A DNA stretch of 60,000 nucleotides. Origin: Adiantum capillus-veneris (lineage: Eukaryota > Streptophyta > Polypodiopsida > Polypodiales > Pteridaceae). Both the position numbers and the translations under genes were made by a program. This document shows, piece after piece, positions 22,036 to 33,722 of this stretch; the stretch's first letter is position 1; every line of letters starts with the position of its first letter. The stretch covers positions 66,232,895 to 66,292,894 of the forward strand of contig CM043944.1 of assembly GCA_014529385.2 (NCBI GenBank), read 5' to 3'. The notes beneath the pieces were generated by a model. The model made no database searches and was not told where the DNA came from. It was given only the letters and a program-made list of their open reading frames with translations.

Positions 22036-23747
22036 GGTAACAATCTCACTACATGAAGCCTATCTATTGTGCTAGCAGGGTGAAGCTAGAGGTGGAAAGA
22101 GGCTATATTGAGGTGGAGCTCATTATGGTAAGCGTGATTTATGCATGTAGAAGGTTTAGGCACTACCTTCTCCCTAAACCATTCACATTCCTCACTAGCT
22201 ACACTCTTCTACCTCAATTGGTGAATAGCCCTACTTTGTCAAAGAGGCTCATGAAGTGGATTGTGGAGCTACAGGAATTCCAATTCTCTTTTCTTGTTGA
22301 GGAGAGTACAAGGGCTACATTGGCTGATTTGATTACCTATAAGGAAAGCCCTCTTCTTCTTAAGGAGAATGCAGTGAAGAAGCAACACATGGAAGCTCCT
22401 GAGATAGACAATGCCTATCTATTGTTTTTTGGTGGCTCTTACAGGAAAGCGCATGGCGAAGCTTCAGGAGGTGTGGTAATCTATGATCCTCAAGGTGCTT
22501 TGGTAACTAAAAGGAGTTTGAAGCTTACCGCACAAAGCAACAATGAAGCTGAGTATGCTACTTTGGAGAAAGGTCTCAACCTTTGTCTTGAGCTTGGTAT
22601 CCATCGTGTAAAGGTAAGAGGTGATGCTCTTTTGGTGGTTAAGCAAGTACTTGGGGTGTAGCAAAGTAAGAATCCAAGGCTGAAAAATATGTGTTTTCAA
22701 GTGAAGAATCTGCTTAAGCATTTTGAAGCTTGGAGTTTAAGGCATGTGGACAGGTCTCAAAATGAAGAAGCACATGGTGCAGCGCAAGCTTCAATTGGGA
22801 AATTGTACGTGATAAGGGCTGATTCTCCTCTTTATTTGGTAAGGGAATATTTAGAGAAGGAGGAAGAGTTTCTACAAACAGGTATGCTTCCATCAAAGTT
22901 GGAAAAGCCAAAAAAGTATGCCTTCCTACATCGTGCCAAAAGGTATGTTCTACTTGGTGATGCCTTGTATATGAAGGGGGCTGATCTTGTGATGAGAAAA
23001 GTGCCTTGGAAAGAGGAAATTTACAAAATTTTAGAGGAGAATCATGAGGGTTCTTGTGGTGGTCACTTTGCTGCAAAGATCACTTTGCATAAAGTCTTGC
23101 AGGAGGGTTATGTGTGGCCAAGTGTTCAACGTGATGTTCATCATTGGTGCAAGTCTTGTAAAGAGTGTCAAAGCATGGAAAATAGGGTTCTCAAATCAGA
23201 AATTAGAGGCACCACTGTGGCTTATGATGTGTTTGAGAAGTGGGGTATTGATGCAATAGGTCCTCTACCTATGACAGCTAGAGGCAAATGTTACATACTT
23301 ACTGCTGTTGACTATCTATCCAGGTGGGCCGAAGCCAAAGCTGTTAATCACATCACGAGTAAAGATGTTTCCTTATTTATATATGAAGATATTTGCTGCA
23401 AATTTGGCATGCCATTGGAGTTGCTTTCTGACAAGGGTCTAGGTTTCAGGGGAGAGTTGGTGGATTATCTATGTGAAAAGCTTCATGTGCATCGCAGGTT
23501 TACTACTCCATATTATCCCCAATGCAATGGCATGAATGAAAGGTTTAATGGAGAGCTTATAAGGATGATTACAAAGATGACAAGAAACAATGTGAAGACT
23601 TGGGATTTAGAGCTACCTTGTGCTCTATGGGCTTATAGGACTGCCATCAAAAGGACTGCCATCAAATCAGGTACTGGTTTTTCTCCCGTCCATTTAGTTT
23701 TGGCAAAGAGGCTTTACTTCCTATTGAGGTGGAGATACCAGCCTTGA
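22036..23747 (+). pseudogene. Element B RNase H domains and integrase
   Basis: After a frameshift the sequence resumes HYMKPIYCASRVKLE and completes the first RNase H (EVELIMVSVIYACRRFRHYLL). The second, archaeal-type RNase H follows: LLFFGGSYRK (the first catalytic Asp of FFDGS in D is Gly here), NNEAEYATLE, GDALLVVKQV. TAG at 22659 replaces a tryptophan codon. The integrase zinc finger (H and H in NHEGSCGGHF, C and C in CKSCKEC) and core follow: WGIDAIGPLP, LLSDKGLGF and QCNGMNERFNGE carry the D, D and E. A 15-bp tandem duplication near 23637-23666 inserts RTAIK twice. A frameshift near 23700 ends the frame. Confidence 0.87.
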
Positions 23748-24235
23748 AGATGATGCTAAATCTTGAAGAAGAGCCCAAGGATGCATTCAAGGAAAGAATT
23801 TTATATTTGCAATGTGTACAATTGGATAGGGTGTTAGCTTTTGAGCATTATGAGCAGGTCTTGAAGAAAAATCAAGCAAAGGCAAATAAGAAGGTAAAGA
23901 ACAAGGACATCAAGAAGGGTGGCATGGTGTTTCGTTACAATAGTAAGCTTGATAGCACTTTTCAAAAGAAATTTCAAATCAAGTGACAAGGTCCTTTCTT
24001 GGTTTTAAATAGGTTTCCAAATGGTACATATCAGCTTGCTGACTTGGATGGTACCCCACATAAAGCACGTGTGAATGGCTATAGGTTGAAGAAGTATATT
24101 GCAAGGTTGATGACTGTGATTGAAGATGAGCCTTCTTTTGAAGAATTTACTGATCGTGTGGCTAATGATGAAGATGAAGTGGAGACTCCATCATGTGGTT
24201 TACAGGGTCTCTTTTGTGCTGTTGATCATGAATGA
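23729..24235 (+). pseudogene. Element B integrase C-terminal end
   Basis: Reads PALKMMLNLEEEPKDAFKERIL, then a coiled-coil-like K-rich stretch and FRYNSKLDSTFQKKFQIK. TGA at 23984 replaces Trp of KWEGPF in D. The frame goes on with FPNGTYQLADLDG, HKARVNG and ends CAVDHE, matching AAADHE at the end of the D polyprotein, so the natural stop is conserved. The segment corresponds to the C-terminal DNA-binding part of integrase. Confidence 0.85.
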
Positions 24236-24239
24236 TCTA

Positions 24240-24257
24240 GCAGGCTGGGGTGTGGCA
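24240..24257 (+). promoter_or_regulatory. Element B polypurine tract region
   Basis: GCAGGCTGGGGTGTGGC lies just left of the 3' LTR start TGTTGGG, in the position where plus-strand DNA synthesis is primed. Confidence 0.5.
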
Positions 24258-24262
24258 AACTA

Positions 24263-25130
24263 TGTTGGGCGCATTTCTGACACCCCGTTTTTTGTAAATT
24301 TCTACATACGGACATGAAGCCCCATGTCAAAAGGGCGTGTGGGATTTCTTTTTGTGGGTTTTTTATCTTGCTTTAGCAAGCACATGTACATGCACTGCAA
24401 GTCGCTAGTCTAGTGATAGTTGTTGGGCTACTGTAAGTGCCCGTGACTGAGTTTTTTGAAGTGAGCCTTGTATATAACTTAAAATCATGTACAAACTAAA
24501 AAAGGTTCAGAAAAAGATCATAAATTGGTAGGTTTTATCTCGTTGTGTCTCCTTGGTGCTCTTGGATGCAGTTTTTTGCCCCGACTAGCCTTCTCTACGT
24601 GTAGTCGTGCTGGGACAGCTCTCTGTTCGCGTCAATTTTTCTCATGGGGTCGTATGGAATCAAATTTGGTCATATTTAGATTTCTCGCCAGTCATGTTTC
24701 AATATTTCTCTCAAGCTTTAAAGTGACCCAATTGGAGTTGTGCTCATCAGGTTACGACTAGTTCTCTGCAGGGTTATGGCTATGGCAGCCTAGTGGCAAA
24801 TTGTGTGCTGACAGAATTGGAGGGCATGTATGTATGAATTGTGGAATTGATGTTGAAGTTGTGGGTTTGTGATGTTTAATTGTGAAAGGAGAGGCTCTTG
24901 TATTCATATGCATTGGTCGGAGTGTGCTGTAAATCCGTGCTTTGGCAGGGTTTTCCTCCTTGACATAGTCTCTTGGGTGGGCGACGGCTAGTAAATTCCC
25001 AAGGGTCTACTCCTATTGGGCTTGTGGTGTTTCAAAGGGATTTTTCAAAGCTTTATTTTCTTGTAGTCCTCTTTCAACGCTCTTGGGTGACATCGCTATA
25101 GAGGTGTTTCAGTTTGTTTGTTTCCCAACA
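24263..25130 (+). repeat. Element B 3' LTR
   Basis: 868 bp, starting TGTTGGG and ending CCCAACA, perfect 7-bp inverted ends. The right part repeats 18637-18849. A TATATAA box at 24469-24475 could be its core promoter. The flank to the right starts ACGTC. Confidence 0.9.
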
Positions 25131-27255
25131 ACGTCTCAACACAAGATTAGTCCCTTTCATGTACAAGACATCACCAATCAATTTGTACCTAGATGCTCTA
25201 CGCACAAAACCATAATTCTTAGACTTATGAATATCCTTCGGAATGATTCCTGTTAGCAAAAACTCCTCTTCTTGAGCCAAACTTTCCCGGCCATGATAAA
25301 AAGGTAAATTGGTCCTCAACACAAACAACTCCCCAATCATGCTTTGAGAGGCTTTATGTGCTCTCCATTTAGAGCATGTTCAATGTGTCTGATTCTCCAT
25401 GCTTTGAACCTTTTTAACAGGCCTTTAATTCTCAAACAAATTTCCTTCAATAAGGTGTTCTTGCTCTTTCACACGCCCAGCACTTGCTTCACAACTAACA
25501 AGGCATCACCTTTTATGCTCAATCTTCTAATCCCATACTTCAAACAAATGTGTAATCCGGCTTCCAATGTAGCATTTTCAGCCTCATTGTTACTATGCGC
25601 ATCCAATTTGAACCCTCTCTTGCATACTAGCTTCCCCTCTGGATTATAAAGTGCTATACCCCCTGAAGCCGCATCATGGCTCTTTCTGTATGAACCATCA
25701 AAGAACAACACATGTGCATTGCTGATTTGTGGCACTTATTCAACTACCTTTCTCACCACCTCTTCCTTAGCAAGGAGGGGATTCTCCTTGTAAGTCAGCA
25801 AATCAGCTAGGGTAGCTCTTGTACTATCTTCCAGTAGAAAAGAGAACTCAAACTCTTGCAGCTCAATTACCCATTTCTTGACCACATTTGACATGTTAGT
25901 GCCATTAATTAACTGTGGCAAAAAGACATAACTCATCAAGAAAACAAAAGGTGGTGGTAGCAAGTAATGACGAAATCGAGCGACAAGCAAATATTACACT
26001 GGCCATCACTAGCTCTACTTCCGAGAATTTTCTCTCAGCTATACCAGCTTCACTCGGCTTGCACAATACACTGGCCTCATATAATGGTTGTCCTTCCCCT
26101 TTTGCAATAGTATGGCTCCAATGGCATCATCCCCTACTGATGGATTTACATAAAACACTTGCTTCCAATCAGTAGCCTGCATGGCTGACAACCCCCCTAA
26201 CACCTCTTTTACCTCTTGAAACACTTCTTCACACTTGTCATCCCATTGCAATGGATCATGCTTTTCCACTTGTTGTCATGGATAAAGGAGATGTGAAGAC
26301 AATGAAATAAACTGTGCCAAAGGTTGCCAATTGCTTTATACTCGTAGGTGATGGAAGAAGAATAATAGACTTAACCTTGTTTGGATCAGCCTCAATGCCA
26401 TTTTCTGACACCATGTGGCCCAATAACTTCACCCTTGGCTGTGCTAGATGACATTTCTTGGGATTTAGTTGTCCTCCAAATTCATCATATCGAGCCAATA
26501 CCATCTGCAGCTTCTCATGGTGTTCAGCCCTACTACTGTAGACACAGAAGTCGTCCATAAAAGCTTTAACACAACTACCAATGAATGGTTCCAATACCCA
26601 ATTTTCTCTCTCTTGATAGAAACATGGTCCATTTGACAACCCAAATGGCAATACCGTGTAGCAATAGCAGCCCCATGGCATAATCAAAGTTGTCTTTGTG
26701 TTGTCTTTAAGAGAAATGTTCAATTGAAAATAGCCTAAAAAACCATCACCCACACTGTACCTCTCATAACCGGCCACTGAATCCAGGATCTTATCAATGA
26801 ATGGAAGAGGATATGGGTTCTTCTTAGTGGCTTCATTTAAGGGCTTAAAATCTACACAAATCCTCCACTTTCCATCCCTCTTTGGGATGACTACTACTGG
26901 ACTCACCCATTCTGTGGTCTCCACTGGGACTATGAACCCTATCTTAAATAACTTATCCACCTCTTCCCGCAAGGTTTCCATCTGCTCTTGACCCATCCTT
27001 CTTAGCCTTTGCCGCACTGGCTTAGCACCTTCCTTCAGCTCTATATGCATCTCTTCTCCTTTGAACCCTCTAATCTTTGCATAAGAAGTAATGAACAAAT
27101 CACGAAAACTAGCCAGCATGTGCAAATATATCTCCTTCTCCATAGCTGAGAGGTCTCCCCACTGATCATTTGTGTCATCAATTCCTGCTTCTTTGAGAAT
27201 TAAACCTTGGATTGCATTAGCCCTTCAATCACTTCATAAGGCCCTTCACTTTCAT
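25131..27255 (-). mobile_element. Element C: fragment of a Tat-type element closely related to D
   Basis: The segment corresponds, in the same order and orientation, to 34932-37073 of element D with high similarity, covering reverse transcriptase, both RNase H domains and the start of the integrase. Readable pieces include 26256-27143 (polymerase core, catalytic box VKAFMDDFCVYSS), 26039-26269 (YVNPSVGDDAIGAILLQ), 25736-25990 and 25469-25735 (FFDGSYRKSHDAASGG, NNEAENATLEAG, GDALLVVKQV). Several stops and an internal deletion near 26275-26320 break it. The left edge is the insertion point of element B. The right edge, where similarity to D stops after TTCACTTTCAT, is another breakpoint. LTRs are not present. 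Confidence 0.88.
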
Positions 27256-27643
27256 ATTTTAACGTCGTAGGAAACTAATTAAAATTAAAAGACCTAAAGA
27301 TCTAGCCGACGAGGAGTTGAACTCAAGACCTATTATTCAAGAGGGAAATGGCATAACCAATCTATCATACTTGGCATGGGTGATAGAAAGGTTATACCAT
27401 TTATCTCTTTTGATTGGCACACACATCCACACACGCGCACACACACAAGAAGAAGAGAGTTATAATGTCGTAGGAAACTATCCTAAAAGACGTTAAAGAT
27501 TAGGTTAGATGTAGACTTACGTTAAACTAGATTTAGGTTTATTTAAGTTAAATTAGATTAGATTTAGGTTAATTTTTAATTAGATTTACGTTTATTTACG
27601 CTAGATTTAGATTTACGTTATATTAGATTAGATTTAGGTCTCC
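27256..27643. repeat. Repeat-rich segment with possible tRNA-derived (SINE-like) sequence
   Basis: AACGTCGTAGGAAACTA occurs at 27261, in a variant form at 27464, and again at 28168. The block from about 27425 to 27620 (CACACACAAGAAGAAGAGAG through the TTAGGTTAGATGTAGACTTACG text) recurs at 28140-28265. On the minus strand, 27387 to 27300 reads like a decayed tRNA: an A-box-like TATGATAGATTGG and a B-box-like GAGTTCAACTC about 40 nt downstream. This suggests a SINE head or tRNA relic, but the stems are poor. Confidence 0.4.
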
Positions 27644-27989
27644 ATAGACTGCGATGCCTGCATGAAGCGGGTGAAGAAAGCCCTCAATGGAATATAGGGT
27701 ATTGCTGCCTTCACTCATGGTGGGCTCCGTCGATCCAAAAGTACTGGTGAAATGTCTTCAGCAGATAGGGAAGAAGGTGGATCTTCAGGGCGGCAAGAGT
27801 CACTACATCTCCGACAATGACCATCTAGACAACCTCTAGTCATTCAACAGCAACTTCAAAGTTAGTAACAAGAGCAAGAATGGTCCAAAGGGCCAATTGC
27901 TGTCGTCAGATGTGGATGGAGATGAGGCAGCGTCACCGCCGGAAGTTAACTCTCACATCTTTAGTGATGAGAATGCCAACTCTTGCTGA
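27644..27989 (+). pseudogene. Fragment of a HIPP gene (heavy-metal-associated isoprenylated plant protein)
   Basis: Plus strand reads IDCDACMKRVKKALNGI, the metal-binding C-x-x-C start of an HMA domain, then TAG at 27695. After a loss of some 15-20 codons and a change of frame comes GSVDPKVLVKCLQQIGKKVDL, the second half of an HMA domain. The next readable part is K/N-rich, with another in-frame TAG near 27837. The end reads HIFSDENANSC followed by TGA at 27987. HIPP proteins characteristically end with such an FSDEN segment and a CaaX prenylation box; here the stop falls right after the Cys. HIPPs bind metal ions and are membrane-tethered by prenylation. This copy is dead and lies between direct repeats, probably carried by a transposon. 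Confidence 0.75.
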
Positions 27990-28561
27990 GTTATGTGAAA
28001 AATTATGTGTTAAATCAGTTTTAAGGTTCTTATAATCCCTGTTAGTTTAGTTCTTTGTTTTTAATATAACATAATTTACGTAGATTTAGATTTATGTTAT
28101 ATTAGATTAGACTTAGGTTTATTTAGGTTTACCCACACACACACACACACAAGAAGAAGAGAGTTTTAACGTCATAGGAAACTATCCCAAAAGACGTTAA
28201 AAAATTAGGTTAGATGTAGACTTACGTTAAATTAGATTTACGTTTATTTAGATTTATGCTTATTTACGTTAGATCGAGTCCACACAAGAATTACTTACGG
28301 TTTAGGGTTTAGAGTTAGACGAACAATGAAAAGATCTACTGTGAAAAGATGTTAAGATGCTGTGAAGTGCTACAGCTAGAGAAGAGGCAAAGGGGTTTTG
28401 TCCACTACATGCAGTATCATGTAGACGTGGATCTGTAGATTTCTTTTACCCACAAATATAGGTATTGACCAATAAAGACGAGATTATAACCCGGTGGTTC
28501 TGATCTCCGTGCACCTCTAGACCAAGGTGTGCGGGGATTGGACATGACTAGAGAATGTGAG

Positions 28562-28564
<3 letters not shown>
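27990..28564. repeat. Right-hand copy of the repeats flanking the HIPP fragment
   Basis: 28085-28265 repeats 27425-27640 in direct orientation (TTAGATTAGA, (CA)n at 28133-28151, AAGAAGAAGAGAG, AACGTCATAGGAAACTA, TTAGGTTAGATGTAGACTTACG). The remainder to 28564 has no gene that I can see. It should contain the left end of CACTA element E, but no matching CACTACAAGAGG terminus is present. Confidence 0.6.

Positions 28565-28596
<32 letters not shown>
28565..28596. repeat. (GA)16 microsatellite
   Basis: 32-bp GA run about 65 bp upstream of the TNP2 start codon. Confidence 0.9.
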
Positions 28597-28599
<3 letters not shown>

Positions 28600-28661
28600 G
28601 ACGAAGAATGCCAATAGAATATTAAGTTTGTTATCCAGGTTATAAGATTTTTATCCTCATT

Positions 28662-31600
28662 ATGAGTAGTGACAAGGATGTGGGACCGTCCAACCGAAAC
28701 ACCTATCTCTCAACGAGGGTCTTATGTCCTTGTAATCAATGCAAGCATGCTGTGCGACGGACAAGACGTGTTTCTTTGCAGCACGTTCGCGAATTTGGCG
28801 ACTTCGATCCATCTATTATAGATCGAGTTGTTGCCAATTATAACTCGTCGGACTCTGACGCTGGCCAACAAGCAGCAATCTTGCAACCCAATAGACATGT
28901 TCGCAGGCGCTTTGGTCAAGCAGCATATGTGAGGCCACAAGATGTAGCCTCTGACAGCTCGGGGGATGATCATGCAGAGCACATTCCCAACGAGGCAATG
29001 TGTGAGCCCGAGATTGATGAAATGATCGAGACGATCATGGATTCAGAAAGGCTTATCTATGATGATATGAAAAGTGAAGCCGATACGCCTTTGTATAATG
29101 GAGCACGTATGTCTAGATTGAAAGCACTTCTGGTTCTTCTCAACATGCAGGCAAAGTTTGGATGGAGTGACACTAGCGTCACAGCGCTTTTCAGGTGATC
29201 TATTACAATTAGTTTACTTTAATAAAACTCTAAATGTATAATGATCTGATAGATTTTTACACGACTGTATCGTATTTTTATGTTGTGTAGATTTCTTAAA
29301 GAGCACATACTACCAGCTGACAATGTGATGCCAGATTCCCGAGATGAAGCAAGAAAGATTTTGCGAAACTTGGGGATGGATTACAATTCTATCCACGCTT
29401 GTCCTAATGACTGCATTCTTTTCAGAGGGGAATACATAGACATGGAGAAGTGTCCGAAATGTGATTCCGAAAGATATCGAGTAGATCTCCACGGGACAAA
29501 AATTCCACAAAAGGTTTTGCGAAATTTTCCTCAGCTTCCTCGCATCAAGCATTTCTTCGAATGTAAGTCCATGGCCGCCCTAGCATCATGGCATGAGGAG
29601 AATAAATCTTCGGATGGTGTGCTACGAATTTATGCAGATTGCGCAGCCTGGAAACATATAGATGGAACATGGTCGGATTTTGCCAGGGAAGCTCGAAGTT
29701 TGCGCTTAGGCTTGGCTATGGATGGCGTAAATCCATTTGGTCAAAGATCAACATCTTACAGTGTATGGCCCGTTGTCATCGTCAACTACAACATTCCCCC
29801 GTGGTTGACTATGAAGAAGGGGCACCTATGGCTAAGCTTGATTGTGCCAGGGCGATATAAAGTGGAGAATATGGATGTGTATCTTCGTCCACTATTGGAA
29901 GAGCTACAACAATTGTGGATTGGCATAGAGGTGGTGGATATGAGCCGACACACAGGACGACGGAATGCTTTGATCAGAGGCATTCTAATGTGGACCATGC
30001 ATGACTATCCCAGGCTAACAGAATGCTCAGGTGATCTATTGACACTCCTCACTCAGACACTATAAATCTTGTTTTTTCCCATAGTTGATCTATTATCATG
30101 TGTATACATGCAGGGCTTCAAACAAGCGGATACAGAGCATGTGTCACATGTGGAACTAGACTGAATGCACGTAGGGCGCCCTCACTGAAGAAGCAAATCT
30201 ACGAAGGTCATCAAGAGTATCTTCCAGAGAATCATGTGTTACGCGATGGCTTTTTGGGAAGAGAGCCACCAAGGATGTCTGCACAAGCATGGTTAGAGAA
30301 GAAGGAGATGTGTGATGACGGATTGCCTCCAGGGATGAAGAGACTATCTCTATGGTACGAGTTACCATACTGGCCCCGACTCATGATCAATCACTTGCTC
30401 GATCCAATGCAAATATTCAAGAATGTGGGTAATCTACTATGGGACCATCTGAATTGCAAGAAAGATACTTTGGGAGCCAGAGTTGACCTTAGAAATGTGG
30501 ATCGTATGGAGCAATATTGGCCGCAAACAGCGTCTGATGGATCGATAAAACTCCCTAAAGCACCATGTAAAAGAGACCATTCGATCTTTGCGGACCCCCA
30601 CTGGCGTAATGCACTCGCTCCAAACGTGTTTTACTAAAGAAGGAAAGCTTACCGGTTTGAAGTCACACGATTGGCATAAAATGTGTCAGGTACGTTCATA
30701 GTGGACTTTAATATCATCGCATAAAATGTGGACTTTAATATCATTGCTGCACATACTTTACAGTTTATTTTACCGGTTGCCATTGAGGGATGTTTGTCTC
30801 TCGACATCCGTAACACAATCTACAAACTTGCAAAGCTGGTGCAATGGATCTCACAAAAGGAGATCAACGTAGACTCCATACCATTCGCCAAACTAAATGC
30901 TGCGGAGCTTGTGTGCATGTTTGAGAAACATTTTCCTACTACCATGCTAACCATTCAGGTGCATCTTCTTGTTCACATAGTTGATGAGGTGGAAATAACT
31001 GGCACAATTCATTCCAGATGGATGTTCTTCTTAGAACGTTTCATGAAAACGCTTAAGGGATATGTGCGTCAAAAGGCACGTCCGGAGGGTAGCATGGCAG
31101 AAGGTTGGTTGGTATCAGAGTCCCTAGTGTACATTGGAGAGTGGCTAGACGGCTTTGATAAAGCCCGGGACACGCTATGGCAAACCATAGATGATGAGCG
31201 CATATCTGGGATTGTCATGTGCAATCTCGGTGTTGAGAAGAAGATGAAGGAAGATCTAGAGGCTAAAATCAACCGATTTTGCATGCTTCACAATCCAGTG
31301 ATGCAAAAGTGGATTTCACAATATGAGGATGCAAAGCAAGAGCGACAAAGGGCACAAATCGAGTGGAGACGGGGAAGACGACCACCGATGCACTATCCGA
31401 CGGTTCTGGAGAGCCTACCAACATTCATGAGCTTAAGATGGTTGCAGAACCAATTGAAAAGTGCACAACAATGCGGTGACGAAGTGACTGAGGAAGAGTG
31501 GGAGTACTCTTGGGGTTGCGCGACCAGGGTAAGTTTGCAATGTACGACTAGCTAGTGACTTTATTTCTAAACGTTTGAACGGCCACTCATAATCTTTGTT

Positions 31601-32361
31601 CGTTGTAGTATAAGTCATACACAGCAGCATGGTGTAAAGGTCGACATTTTAGGGTGAAACGGATCGACAAAAAGCGTTTTACTCAAGATTGTGGAATCAT
31701 GGCAAAATTTGAACAGTCTAGTCGACGACGTTCCTCTGATGCAGAGCCTGTGGTGGCGGAACTCACTTACTTCCGCACGCTACAAGAGATTTTGAGGATC
31801 GATTACAGAGGATTTTTTGTCGACTTGTTCGACGTGCAATGGTTCAAGATAATCATGGAGGGTCGCAACGCTACTGTGCGTAGAGGAGAGTCTGGTTTTC
31901 TTGAGGTGGATTCTACTAAGAAATGGACTGACCTAAGAGACACTTTCGTACTACCCGAGCATTGTGAACAAGTAAGTATGTAAATAGTTAACATCCCCCT
32001 TTTACAAGTTATGTGCGTGAAAGCTCTCATGTAAGTTATTTGGCTCTGGCAGGTAATATTTCATCCTACAAAGTCTACATCAAACTCGTGGTACGTCATA
32101 GAGGTAGCCCCTCGTAGTGCAAGGACGTATGAAGGCTACCATGTGCCAATCACAATGGCATCAATGGAGGAGATCAGAGAAGATGCTCAATCAGAAGCCG
32201 CTGCGGTGGTGCCAGACGAGCATCAAGATGCTACTACTCTATATGGGGTGCATGTAGAGGAGCTACAAAATGAAACAGAGGATATGTGTTTAAATGGAGA
32301 GCTCTATATAGATATAGGAAGTTATGCTGAGTTATGCGAGGATGAGAGAGAGATCTCTTAA
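28662..32361 (+). CDS. TNP2-like CACTA transposase, six exons, one frameshift
   Basis: Exons: 28662-29194, 29291-30030, 30114-30689, 30764-31528, 31609-31971 and 32053-32361. Each of the five introns (74-96 bp) is bounded by GT and AG and joins conserved text in frame, for example ALF|RFLKEH and TECS|GLQTSGY. The N-terminus has CPCNQCKH. Then come TNP2 motifs DTPLYNGARMSRLKALL, GWSDTSVTALF, CPNDCILFRGEY, CPKCDSERY, VWPVVIVNYNIPPWL, ILMWTMHDYP, GYRACVTCG, KRLSLWYELPYW, LLDPMQIFKNV. Exon 4 has the DUF4218-type HLLVHIVDEVEITG, HSRWMFFLERFMKTLKGYVR and ARPEGSMAEGW. Exons 5-6 match DUF4216-type sequence. In exon 3 the frame closes at TAA 30635; one base near 30630 must be skipped to read on into TKEGKLTGLKSHDWHKMC. 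The enzyme would cut and insert the CACTA element. This copy is broken at one point unless that base is an error. Confidence 0.88.
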
Positions 32362-32552
32362 AGCCACAAATATTGTATTTGAACAATTTTGCTCCGTGTT
32401 GTAAAAGCTCTGGCTCTCTAAGTACCTTCCATGGTGTATAACGCTCTTTTCTACTCGCGCTCTACATCTTTTGATTGAAAATTCTGAGTTTTCGACTTGC
32501 CTCTTCTATCACTCAATTCATTGCATCATTGTATTTATATGCGTCATTACGT
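32362..32552. other. CACTA internal spacer, left flank of element D
   Basis: No gene. The last four bases (ACGT, 32549-32552) are repeated at 41299-41302, the target duplication of element D. Confidence 0.8.
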
Positions 32553-33694
32553 TGTGAGCGGGATGAAAACACACACAGCGCCTCTATAACGACCCGACAC
32601 ACACTCTTGGGAAGATACACACACACACTATGGGGCACCACTCGGCTTACACAACACACCTGGCCGAGACAGGGAACACACCTCTGGAGTGAGAGGAGAG
32701 AGACTATCCACTTGCCCACTCCACACAAACACACACACACACACACACACCCAAAAACTCAGCTCAAAAGAGGAGAATTTCTGATGTTTAGATACAAATG
32801 AGCTTGGGCCAACACCAATGGGGCAAATAGCTCACACACTATGGGTGAAAGAAGCCAGATACAATCACAAATTGGAGCAGAAACTTCGCTCATAGGAGGA
32901 ACTTACACAGAAAAACAGCAGGAAAAGAGTGAGGAATTTGGCAAAATGGACAGCGCCATCGCGTCCGGAACGGCCCAAAACCCCAGTCTACAATGTCAAA
33001 GTGCTCAAATCCGACCTCGGATGAGCAGTTTAAGGCCAAAACTGGCTCCAAAAACCCAAAAAACACACCTGCGGCTGTTCCTCCTCTCTTCTCCACGTTT
33101 TTTCTGGTCTTCTCTCCGTTTTTTCAGTTCCCACACTTAGCTTTATTAGTTGGGCACCCTTGGCCTTTTAGATGACCTCAAACGGACCCCGAACAGGCCA
33201 AAAACTGACCTCGCAGTGCATAGTTGTCACCTTTTTGCATCATTCGCACACCTGGCACTCAGCTTTTTTCCAATAATGCATCTCGCCACCACGTGAAGTG
33301 GCCCCAAAAAAAGGTCCTCATGATGACCTTTCTGCATAATTCTCACAAGCAAACACCCACGTTGTGTCCGTACTCATCCATGTGCAAGTATTGACCCCGT
33401 TCGGCCTCCTGACGCCACTAGATGCCATCTGACGCACCTGCTGACCTCACGTCGTCGGCCCGCGGATAGCTTCCTCGAGAAGTTTTACGCGCTACCAACT
33501 CCTCCTTATTGTAGAAAAAACACACTGGTACTGGTAATAGTGAAAATCGATGCACTATGTACATGCTGTCCTACCTGTACACATGTGGGCCCCACGTAAC
33601 CACCTGGCTCTGGAAAATGGGCAATACTTTATTTGATGCACCATGCATGGGTATGTACATATGCGCAATCCCTTGCTCCAAAAAACTCCTGACA
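32553..33694 (-). repeat. Element D 3' LTR
   Basis: 1,142 bp. On the minus strand it begins TGTCAGGAG and ends CCCGCTCACA. It contains a (CA)n run near 32729-32750. The inner edge borders the polypurine tract. Open frames inside it are duplicated exactly in the other LTR and have no known homologue. Confidence 0.95.
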
Positions 33695-33715
33695 TAATTT
33701 GCCCATCCCCTAGCC
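33695..33715 (-). promoter_or_regulatory. Element D polypurine tract region
   Basis: On the minus strand GGCTAGGGGATGGGCAAATTA directly precedes the 3' LTR. The purine-rich core AGGGGATGGG is the likely primer for plus-strand DNA. Confidence 0.6.
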
Positions 33716-33722
33716 TGCTAGA

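Larger units (their letters stand above)
18637..25130 (+). mobile_element. Element B: decayed Tat-type Ty3 LTR retrotransposon
   Basis: The order is partial 5' LTR (18637-18849), primer-binding site, gag, protease, reverse transcriptase, degenerate RNase H, second archaeal-type RNase H, integrase, polypurine tract and complete 3' LTR (24263-25130). The dual RNase H and protein similarity throughout make it a relative of D. Breaks against D: frameshift near 19722, stops at 20470, 21037 and 22033, frameshift near 22040, stop at 22659, frameshift near 23700, stop at 23984. The right flank (ACGTCTCAACAC) continues as element C, so B inserted into C. Confidence 0.9.

Noticed and set aside
28403-28415. 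CACTACATGCAGT as left terminus of the CACTA element
   Set aside because: It differs from the right terminus after six bases, has no TTA in front and no TAGCGACG repeats follow.
32841-33140. 99-codon plus-strand open frame, duplicated at 40445-40744
   Set aside because: Both copies are the same stretch of the two LTRs of element D; no homologue and no transcript logic on that strand.
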